64,000 bases of DNA from Calliopsis andreniformis (Eukaryota; Arthropoda; Insecta; Hymenoptera; Andrenidae): NCBI RefSeq assembly GCF_051401765.1, contig NC_135064.1:26696001-26760000 (forward strand). Reading direction: 5' to 3'. Below the pieces are notes generated by a model that saw only the letters and a list, made by a program, of their open reading frames with translations, made no database searches and had not been told where the DNA came from. Of this stretch, positions 14,501 to 26,500 are shown piece by piece. Position 1 is the first letter of the stretch. Each line of letters starts with the position of its first letter. The position numbers and the translations under genes were made by a program.

Positions 14501-17500
14501 AATCTTTCCAAATATTTCGCTTGATATTCTATCGCGGATGCCTACCGCCTTCAAAGAAGCTACAATTATTTTATTTCTATGCACACAGCTGAATATTGGG
14601 ACATCCTTTACCAATGCTAAACAGCTAGATCATGAAAGAAAGGAAGATAATTGTTCACTGTCTATTTCAAAATATACCAAAGCAGAACTGTTCAGAAAAA
14701 CTTATTGGTTCCCTCCCTATCCATCTCTAAACTTGTCTCAATATTGCCTTCAAAGTCTTCCAAAATTCTTATCGTTAATTTCGATGCATGAAGTGTCACT
14801 GTACTCTCCTCAATCTCTATCTAATGACTGTCGTAAATGGTTACGATGAATTTACTGGCACTCTTCGTTTCTTTTAATTCCTCCCCGTGTGCTTCCTATA
14901 CGATACCCTTGCACAATTCTAAGTGTTCGTCTCCCACTTGAACCTACATGTTGAATCCTACATGTTTTGACCAATAAATTATGCAAGACGTTCTCATCGA
15001 AAGAAACGAATGTAATGAAAATAATCCTCGAGCTAAGGGTAACAGTAAGATACAAAGAGGAATTCATAAAAGTCGGCTAGATTGGTGTGTCCGAAGAACA
15101 GGCAGATCCATGGTGATGTAGTTGTTTTACTTTTCATTCCTAACATGGCAGCTATTGGATCACGTCCTTTTTAATCCCGCTCTGTGGATATATACGCCGG
15201 CGCCAGTACAAACCCGGCTTTATTCATACTTGGCCACAGAGTTTCTCAGTGACACGCAGATATATTCTAATGTAAGGAGGGTCTCCACAGTATTACAAAC
15301 GGTGCACACGCTTAAATACTATTACTGGGTTGCCAATCCCCGAGCCAAGAGCGGTATAACTCCGAAAGGACTTGGTAAATTATTTTCTATTCATGAGGTA
15401 ACTAGTATCCTATTTATCGAGTACCTAATCGTGCTCCCCTTTTACAGATGGACCGCGGCCTCAGCAGAAGGATATTTTGACAATACGTTCTTATATTTTG
15501 TTATTTCTGAAACAACTGATAATGATCGGGAACGGAGTGAAGGATGACGAGCTGCAAAGTATTTTGAACTATTTGACGACAATACACGAGGTAATTTGTA
15601 GTTATGAAATCAGGCAAATTTTTCATCTTATCGCAACTTATGCCTATATACCCTTCCTTTCATAGGACGAAAACTTGCACGACGTATTGCAAATGCTTAT
15701 TTCGTTAATGTCTGAACACCCATCGTCCATGGTGCCTGCTTTCGACGCCAAGCAAGGTGTGAGGACGATTTTTAAGCTATTAGCTGCGGAAAGTCAGCTG
15801 ATACGTCTGCAAGCTCTGAAGTTGTTAGGATTCTTTCTCAGTCGTAGTACACACAAGTATGTAGAAAATTCTTATAAGATATCGTCGGGAATTTGTTATT
15901 AACTTGAAACGCGGAACTATTTCAATTACAGAAGGAAATATGACGTCATGAGCCCGCACAATCTGTACACGTTGCTAGCTGAGAGACTACTGTTGAATGA
16001 AGAGACACTATCATTACCGACATACAACGTTTTGTACGAGGTACCCTAATCAGCTTTCTATGAAATGGAATTCATTTCTACTCACTTTTATAACACTCTT
16101 TCCAACTTGATTTTCAGATCATGACGGAACATATTAGTCAGCAGATCCTCTACGCTAGACATCCTGAGCCAGAATCCCATTATCGTTTAGAAAATCCAAG
16201 TAAGATGACCAAGGATGTAGTCAACTACCAATAGTACTAAAATAACACTTTCTATGTAGACGTACTAAGAATTCTACGTATTCTATGTTTACCATTTCAG
16301 TGATTCTAAAAGTAGTTGCAACATTAATTCGACAATCAAAGCAAACGGAGCAGCTTCTCGAAGTGAAGAAACTGTTCCTCTCAGACATGACGTTGCTCTG
16401 CAATAATAATCGTGAGAACCGACGAACAGTTCTGCAGATGTCTGTGTGGCAAGAGTGGCTGATAGCCATGGCCTACATTCACCCGAAAAACACGGAAGAG
16501 CAGAAAATCTCGGACATGGTATATTCTTTATTTCGCATGTTACTGCATCACGCTATCAAGCACGAGTACGGTGGCTGGCGCGTGTGGGTGGACACTTTGG
16601 CCATTGTACATTCCAAGGTAAATCTCCCCAAATAATTTCATACTCCAAATACCGTGGATTCGCGCTAACTTTGGTTGTTCAGGTATCCTACGAGGAGTTC
16701 AAGCTTCAGTTTGCTCAGATGTACGAGCACTACGAAAGGCAGAGATCAGACAACATTACTGATCCCGAGTTAAGGCAACAGAGACCAATCAGCACTATCT
16801 CGGGTTGGGATCAACAACATTCCGGGAATAATGGATACAACAAGCCGTCTCCTTGGGGCAATCAACAGAATCATGAAGTGCAACATGCAGAGAGGAATTA
16901 CAAGGTCAGATCAAAGTTCAGATTGGAATTAGAATGTCTGATGAAAATTGTATTTAGAAATGTGACTATTTAAAGAGAAAATAATATAATATGTATAATT
17001 GCTTCCATTTAGAATTAATTGTTTTTTTAGGAGTTCGACGCATCTGAAGGAAACGATCGGCTAGAAGAGTCCTGCAGCTGCGACTTGAACTCCATAGACA
17101 ATACCGAAAGCGACGGCAGCCCAGCGATTGTGAAGTCCCACAATGAGACAACGGACACCCCTCAATCAAGCGAAGTGATATCCCTGGACTCCAGGTTAAG
17201 TGACAAACCGGAAACACCGACGACAGCGCGAGAAATTCACACGGATACACCGACGATCCTCGAGGAAGGAAACAGCGAAGCAGTATCTATACCAACGACG
17301 CAGGAGACCAGCGAAGTGATATCCATTGAAAGCTCCAGCGACTTCTATAGCGAAGTTCACAAGATCGAGAGCTCTAGCCCCGATTCGATGATAGTACAAG
17401 ATTCGTTGAAGAAAGACGAGGAACCATCGGAAGAAAAGTCACAGGATGCTGTACCTCAGTCTTCTCCAACTCAGGAGACAGAAGAGAGTACAAAACAGGT

Positions 17501-20500
17501 TGAAAGTGTTGAAAAGGAAGAAACCGAAGAACCAAAAGAAGAATCCAAAGAAGACACAAAGGTAGCCGAACCTGCTACCACAGATGCTCAAGAATCCCAA
17601 AAAGACACTGAAGCTTCTGCAGTGGAAAGCGAAGAAGCTGACAAAGAAAAGTCTAGCGTGGTAGATGACGTTGCTACTAAAGACGATGATACAGCTACTA
17701 CTGAGAAAACTGAGGAAACTGAGGAGAAAACTGTGGCGCCAGAGGAAAGTTTGCCAGAAACTGTCCCTTCAGAGGAGCAAGCTGAGACAGAAAACATGCC
17801 AAGTGTTTCCCCTGGCGAGACACCGGAGCCACTAACTATCAAAGACATAGAAAAGCTACAACTGGAAAATGATCGAGAAATAATCGATAGTGATACCTCA
17901 GAGGCGTACTTAACTCCGACGGAGAATCAAGAGAACTTAGGTGATATAAAGAACAAAGTTTTAGACGCGGTGAAGATCGAAGATAATGTCACTGAAGACG
18001 CTGAGAGCTCGGAGAAGACGAGCGATAACGTTGAGAACAGCGAAAATGATACCGAGGAGAACTCAAAGAATCCCAATTGCTCAACTAGCGTAATAGAAAG
18101 TACCGAAGCTTGCGAGGAAAAGGTAGACGTAGAAGACGAGAAAGTGGAATCAGTAGTGACTAGTGAGTTAAGTAGTGAAAAATGCGCGGTGGACTCTGTG
18201 ACAGAGGAGAAAAGTGCTGTTATTAATGATAACGACGAGCAGGTAACTGAAAAACATTCAAGGGAGCCGTCCACTATTTCTACTAACGTAAGTGATAATA
18301 AGCCAGACATTCCGGTGAGAACTGATGAGGTAGAAGTAACAGATAGTGTTTGTAGTAATAGCGATATTCAAAGTTCTGTAGATAATGTGACGCAAGTGCC
18401 AAATTCTAAGCAGCAAATTCCAACAATATCTACGGTCTGTGATGCAAATAAAAATATGCCCGACGGTGTGCCTCAAATCGTTAGTTCTACTGTGGTTACC
18501 AGGGATAATTCGTTAATGAATGACTTAACTCCAGATCACGTAGAAACCCATCGCAGATCCAGCTTACCGACTGTGTCGAGCGAGACAGCCGGCGATGAGA
18601 ACGTGAACACTAACGAAACTCCTTCTCTACCTGTACCTTTGAGAAAAACGTCACCCCAAAAACGACCAAGGAGTGCCTCAACATCCACCCAAGTGGATCC
18701 CAATCATTTCGGTGAGAAATTCTCTTCTTACTTTATACTCTAATAACGTTATGCGTTTCGTGAATGATTATAGCTATAATTGCTATTACAGAATCAAAAA
18801 GATCGAAGCAGGGTAATCCTTCTACAAGACCTATGTTCAGCCCAGGACCGACTCGACCTCCATTCAGAATACCAGAATTCAAATGGTCGTACATACATCA
18901 GAGATTACTCTCGGATGTCCTGTTCTCGCTGGAGACAGACATTCAAGTCTGGAGAAGGTACGGGAAGAAAAAATAAATTACTCCAATGAATTTCTTGCTA
19001 TCTACGATAATCATGCAATTGGTGAATTGAAATTGTTAATGTTCTTATTTCAGTCACTCGACGAAGTCAGTGTTGGATTTCGTAAACAGCAGCGAAAACG
19101 CGATTTTTGTTGTCAATACTGTTCACCTGATTTCACAACTGGCTGACAATCTTATAATTGCCTGCGGTGGATTGTTACCCCTTCTAGCGTCAGCGACCTC
19201 GCCAAATGTATGTATCATTTGTCTCCAAATTCTTTTGTATCTCACATAGAAGAGCATATCCGGGTGGAAAGTTCTTTTTGACGGATTCTTTTTTTTAATT
19301 CGTGCTTGGACATTCATAGAGCGAATTGGATGTAATTGAACCGACTCAGGGGATGCCAATTGAGGTAGCGGTTTCTTTTCTGCAAAGACTAGTCAACATG
19401 GCTGATGTACTTATCTTCGCCAGCTCTTTAAATTTTGGTGAACTGGAGACTGAGAAGAATATGTCTAGTGGCGGTATTCTAAGGCAGTGTTTACGACTGG
19501 TTTGTATTATCGTCCACGTAGTACTTTAATTTCTCAGACGGATACACTACTATTACTACACAGTACGATTCGATTTTTACTAAACTCTCTCTCTCTCCGA
19601 TTTTAATCGTCAAATAGTTCGTACAATTGAACATACGTGCTGAAATGTAGATCAATCATACACCATAAATTGCAAAAATATCATTGAAAGGAGTCATATC
19701 TAATGCACATTAATTAGATTCATTATATCGATGCACATTGCAACAAATAAAATCTGTTACAGATAACACAAACACCAATTCCAGGTTGAACCCCGTCTAT
19801 TATATTTTTCTATTTTAGAATATTTTGTATGTTCCTGCTTAATAGTGCTAATATGTTTTCTATTAATATAAAAGAAATTATTATTTTTTTTTAATTGACA
19901 TTTTATAATATTTTGATTAGTCTCTTATTAGACCAATAAGTTTTAGAAAATCTTATAAAAATAGACTCAAAGAAACACGCTTCAAATCCAAAATATACTA
20001 TGACTCTATGATAATCGTTATTCAATATTCTGAAGTATTAAAAAATCACATATATTAAATTAACAAGAAGCATCTAAAGAAATAACAGTTTCTCCAAACA
20101 CTTTAACACTACAGTAGTGAACAAGCAGGCTCTTATAAATAGAAATAGTACTTAAATCAGCAGTCTGTTACATAGTTGTAATACTGCAGCTTCTGTATAT
20201 GTATAATAGAGAAGTTCAACATGTACGTTATACTGTGTTCTTTTGTTATATTCATCTGATGAAATGCTTCTATAGGTCTGTACATGTGCTGTTAGAAACT
20301 GCTTAGAGTGTAAAGAACGTGGCAGATCGTACAGCATGTTAGGTCGGCAGATTGGTACTAGTAATAAATCACAGCACATACAGTCTCTTATACGAGGAGC
20401 TCAAACATCACCCAAGGTATGTTTCATCTGATCAAACTTAATTAATCTAGATAAATATATTGCTGTCATCGATACTGACAAACAGCACACAATGTTTACT

Positions 20501-23500
20501 TATTCAAAGTCATGTTGTATAGAAAATAGCACTTTCAAATTGCTTATAACAATATCGCGATAAGGAAATAAAGTGTGATTTCTATTTTTATAGAACATAG
20601 TGGATAATTTGGCGCATCAATTAAGTCCTGTAAAGGACCCTGAGAAATTACTGCAGGATATGGATGTGAATCGATTAAGGGCTGTAATATACAGAGATGT
20701 TGTATGTATATACGTTTTTTATAAATGTCAAAATTTTCTCTATGAATACATAAAAAAATATAATTACTATCAAAGGTATTATTATCTGATTGCAGGAAGA
20801 AACCAAGCAGGCCCAGTTTCTGTCCCTGGCTATAGTTTACTTCATCTCTGTACTAATGGTATCAAAATATCGTGATATATTGGAACCACCAATATCTCAA
20901 CGCCCACCAAGCCCAGTTCAAACAATACAGACTAATGGTGCTGGTCTTAGACCAGGCAGCCCTTCAGGTAAGATATACATCATTATTATGTAAGATCAAT
21001 CATTACAGTAAAGAAATTTGTAACATTAAATTCTTCCAAGCATTCAATAAGAACATATTTTAATCATTTTTTGAAGTTCAAATAAATTTATAATCTTGAA
21101 ACAAAAATGCACTTAATATTGAGGGTATTGAGAAATAATAATAATTGCAAATTATTGAGACAATAATAAAAATTATTTGCAGGAGCTTTTTAAAAAACAT
21201 GTTAATAAAATATTTGAAAATTATTTGAATTAATATTAGGGTATGCGTCCACTTGAGAGTAAAACTATCGCAAGTTGCTCTCAAGAGTATTCTCAGATAC
21301 TATATTTGCTATCGAATGCTGCATTGAGAGTAACTGAGAGTTTAAGTAGACTCTACATAATGAGACTTACTTCGAGGTATGCCTCATAACAAGTGACAGG
21401 GCCAGATTACTTCGAATCATTTTGACTCTTTTCTTCAATGGTTTGACAAACCATTGTTTGTCATGAGGCATACGTCAAGGCAAGTCTCATTGTGTAGATC
21501 CCGCTTTACTATTCGAGATGGATTCACTACCTGAGAGTGCTCTTAAGAACAGCTCGTGATAGTTCTACTCTTAAGTGAACATGTACCCTTGAGACATGCA
21601 TGTTGAATTTCGAACATATATATGTGTTAACCCACTAACAAACTTTACATAGAAAGGTGTTATCTCTTAATGAAGAATGATCAATGTTGACAATATCCAA
21701 TTATTACTTCAAAACTCTTACATGTCAGATATATGTTATATTTTGTAATCAATGTATCAAAAACATTAAATTGTGAAATTAACTTCTGTTTATAATATAA
21801 ATGTGACACAGTAGCATGATTGCAGCTATATTAGCATGTTTTTCAATGTATTTAAACATGTCAGAAATTAGAAACAAAGTTTCCTAATAAAATACATTTT
21901 TAAGTTCCAATAAAAATTTAGTGAAACCAAAAAAATTCTAAATATTTTCCTATATATTATTTTAATCATTTGTATCAAAATTAAATTGAAAATAATATAT
22001 ATGTATAACACAAATGTATGTGCAAATATAGAGCTAAAGCAGAACACTGTGCACTTTAATTGTGTAGCTGCAAATTAAACAGCACATTACACTAAATAGA
22101 GCGCATGTCCATTTGCACTGTATGAACGATTTTATATGTATCTGACATGAGAGTTTTGATGTTTGTCGAATGCATTAGCACTTTCTTTTGCGTTTAGATA
22201 TATTTTCATTATGCCATTGTTCGTTTGTATTATGAAATACAAAATTATTTCATGGAAAAGATAAAATTTGTGACAAAATATAAACTACATCTAACTCTGA
22301 TTATCTGAAATAATCTGTGTTAACTATACTACATGTTTCTTTAAGAACAATTGAATGTTTAATGATGTGTATCATTTAAATGTTGTACTCTAACAATGTG
22401 TTTACCTCTGAACTCTGTAATGCTCCTAAATTCAATATTCTACACTATCTTCAAGTAATAAAATAATTCAATCTTTTCGTGTGAAAATGAAGAACTGTAC
22501 AAGATCTGCATTTTACTGAGTTTCACTCTATCAATCATTTGGTTTGATTTTGTGCTAATGCAAACATTCTTCAAATATAACTGAAAATATTTCGTATAAT
22601 AAAATCCCTTACCTTTAGGAAGATATACCGAGGTTGACAAGTCAGCATAAGGATAAGCTGCAACATGATTTCTGGCAAAATCCTTGGGAAATTCGATGAC
22701 ATTTCACTATTTTCAAAGACATCGTACATAAAGATTACAATTGCTACCGATGCTTCCGGTGATTCTCTAATGGCGCGCTAAACCAAACGTGTATACATTC
22801 ACTGCATCTGAAATTGAAACAGAATATTTTCTGCAAAATGTACAATATATCTAAAATTAATCGAAAATGTTGAAAAAAAGTAATTAATAAGTAGTTTAAA
22901 CACGATATAATGAGAAATAATATCGAAAACAGAGATACTAAAGTAAAAAATATTACCTCTTTATCCAGCGTACATCCTCCCCATGAAAGACTAGGGACGC
23001 CACCACTTATTTCAAAAAGTACTACATGTTTCGAAGCAAGTTTTGTTACCATAGTATTAAATAATAATTACACTTAAAGATAGAAAACTTTGTTGAAAAA
23101 AATACTAAAATAATTGCAATAAGATTTATATGTAGATAGTAATATATGTATGAGTGCATTTAATTTTTAATTATAAACATAAAATATAATTGACGTATGT
23201 GCCTAAGTTCGTCACGTGCATTTCCGTTTTAAGAACATAGCAAGTACATCACGTACAAAAAAAAACGCATTTAAAAGGGATATTTTCTGAAACGTATGTA
23301 AGTTTTACTAAAACTTTTCTCATCAATTTTTTCATCATACAAATTCAATTTCATATAATATAAATCTATAAGGGATATAGGTATTATTGCGAGTGATTTT
23401 ACGATTGAATTTTCTCAGTGTTAGGGTTAAATGCTTAACATATTCTGTGTGTGAACATTTTCCGTAATTAATTCGCTGTATTGAAAGGATTAATTTGCCA

Positions 23501-26500
23501 GTAACAAAAATATTACTAAAAATCGTATATCCAATGTTATAAAAATTCGACATTAAACTATTAATTCCTAATTTAGTGGTCATAGGAGATCGAGCATAGT
23601 GAAACCTTCGATTAACCATGTCTCAATTACGCGCAGTCTCGTTTATTCAAAATTACCACTACGCAGTGTAGCAAAACTAAATCTTCAGTAAAATATCGAT
23701 TGTAACTTGAATTATGCTGTAACACTAGTCTACCGGAAACAAGATGTAAAATTACTGAAATTACTCGAGCTCCTACTGTATCATATATTTACGTGGAATA
23801 TAGAGTGAAGCCCAGTAGAAACTGTAAAGTAAAACACGAGATAAGAGACAGTGCACGACAGAAATGAGGGCTTAGGATCGAGAATCGTGGTAACGTGGTA
23901 AATGTGGTTCCTCAGCAGATGGAAATGGTGGTGGAGGAGGGCGGCCCCTGTTTCCACAGTGGTCTCACCACGTGTACCCACAGTTCCTCCCGGGATCTCA
24001 CCCTAACGCCAATGCGAATGCCAATGCCAATGCCAACCACCACATCAACCAGCACCACCACCAGCACCCGCTACCGGCTGCCAGGCACTCTAATCGCCAG
24101 CCCCCCTCCAACTATTATCTCCCGAATCACCACAGTAATCATTATAACCATCATCCGAGTAACCATAACTATCATCGTCATCATCATTACCATCATCACA
24201 ATAACAACAATCACCATCATACGCTTCAAAAGCATATCGATCAGCCCCGAAATCTCTGTCATAGAAACTCCGGTGTCGGTCTGCAAGGTAACTCGATTGC
24301 CCGAACGTTGTTCTCCACGGAATGCCTCAGTTCTTTTCATTTCTTTCTTCTGGCCTGCTCGACTTTTACTTGCCGATACGAACCAACTTACCGATACACT
24401 TCTGTTCCTCGTTTTTCTCTCTTTCTTCGTTCCTTTTCTTTTCGGTCTTTTCGTGCCGAGGCACGTTTCTGTCTGCATGCTGCCGTCGTACTACTGGTGA
24501 ATTTCAACCGATTTCAGGTTTGATGTACAGATACAGGGTGCTCGACAGTGATTGGGAGAAATTATAAAGGATGGTTCTATGTGACGAAAGTATTTATTCG
24601 TTTACGATGATCAAGAGCGAAGAAATCGCAAGTGCTGCTCCATTTTCTGCTATTTTAAAGTATTCGAATTATTTAAGAGAAAGTTTTCGTTGCGATTTCT
24701 TCACTCTTCGTTTTCGTCTGATTTGGTCACTCAGTGATCACACTTTAGATTTCCTTCCATTTGTGTCGAATATCTTGTATGCACATACACGCATGAACAC
24801 GCACACGTTCACACACACGAATACATATGCATAAGCGATACGTTATGATTTTCTTCCTCGGTTATATTATTATTTTGCAGGAATGAAATTATGTTTTGTT
24901 GCATTTTTATATTCTTCGTTGCTATTTCATTGCTATTCCCAATAGTATTTCTTCTTCTTGTGTTTGGAGCACAATTCAAGTTCGGTTTCTCTTTTTTCAA
25001 CAAAGTTTGTTGAATCGTGGCATTCGATTGCATTTGGATTTCTTGTTTCAAGGTGGAAAATAATGTTAGATAATACTATTTACAGAAATTTATGATTATG
25101 CAATGCGTTTGATTTTCATCCGTTACTCAAATATTATTTAAAAGCTTGGAACACACAAGCCGATCGCACACGAACTGTGAATGAGAAATGTGCACTACTT
25201 GCATATCATTTGCGAGCTGCGATCGACAGGCCTGCATGTTCGTTACAAGACAGTTGTACGTAATCATGTAAATTTGTTTAATATTACGTGCAGAATTGCT
25301 CCCTTTGCTATAGAAAATGTGCGATATGTGTTACTGCTTTGTTGTTTGAGAAATTATTGAACTTATATTGAAAATGATTCTCAAAGAATTATGATGAACT
25401 TATTGTGGTATAAACCGCGAAATCCTTTTCGAACTTTAGTACAGTTTTATGTGCTTGGCAAAAGTTTCCTACCGTATCAAATTAAGTAGGTATGCCATTA
25501 CTATAACAAATATAATTTTCTTACGTTTACTGTAAGATTAAAGTTTCCTTTATCTGCTGTAATTATTTGAAGGAAAAGGAAACTATCATTGCCAGCCACT
25601 GGAATGTAATAATTCACTCAAGCAAGAATTTTTTCATTACAAAGAACGCAATGAAACCGTTTCCTTAAGCTTCAAATTACTAAGCAGCTCTGAACGTTTT
25701 AATTACGTACTTGTTACGCTTCGGTTTTTGCCTTTCCGTTTTGAATTCTTTGCACTATAATGCATCTCCCTTCCTGTACGATGCGATCGGCGTATCATGC
25801 CCTTAAGTACAACAAAACCTTTTTGGAGATAAAATTAACATCGACGCAGAACCCTTGATTCTATGAAGATGAAAATTTGCATAGTAGAAACCGTCGATCG
25901 CATCAGCGTTCATGTCATGCGCTTTGCAACACAAAATCTCACTACCAGACACATGCTGTCACGTCGTTTAAATGTGTTCCCAGGAAGTGGAGGTATCATG
26001 AGCCAAGCTGGTTCTCAAGATGACGGTGAATACGAAGTTATAATCGTCGACGAGAACAATTCCTCGATCTTAGCAGATCACGACGTTTCATCGTCGGGGC
26101 CTCCATCTACCAAGGTAAGTAACTATTGAACATTTTCTTCTGTGTACCTCTTCGATAAGGTCCAATTTTTACTGCGCTTCGTTTAAACGTGCGACAAAAA
26201 TGATCTACCTAGTAAGACATGTACATCGGGATTAATTGAGAACCGATATCACTCAGGTAAAAAGTTTTATGAATCTTTGCTGAATATTGTTTCCATATGA
26301 AAATCAGGAAACGGGAGAGTTTCACTCATAACTTGTCGTACACGAAAAAGAAATTGTGATTACTTTTGTACTTGAGATTGCATGCTTTCCCATTAATAAG
26401 GAATGTAATCGTGTTTTGATATATACAATCTTTTCGCTTCTATTTGTACCTTTAATATACACGCGCCCCCTAAATTGTGATTGAGAAAACTTTCATGATT

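Larger units (their letters stand above)
20968..23915 (+). other. Neurobeachin intron (2.9 kb) with a fold-back element
   Basis: Largest intron here with both ends seen, strongly AT-rich. It contains a 350-bp inverted-repeat element (21239-21588) and a possible minus-strand spliced ORF (22034-23052), both listed separately. The remainder shows nothing else. Confidence 0.8.

Noticed and set aside
14415..14849. 144-codon + frame in a neurobeachin intron
   Set aside because: Long for AT-rich DNA, but no splice sites, no phase fit with exons 11 and 12, and no recognisable family.
17588..18310. Minus-strand Ser/Thr/Val-rich frames opposite exon 19
   Set aside because: Shadow of the GAN/ACN-rich codons of the acidic exon; no independent splice or family evidence.
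24071..24478. 135-codon minus-strand frame over the His/Asn exon
   Set aside because: Antisense of His/Asn codons gives Met/Val repeats; not protein-like.
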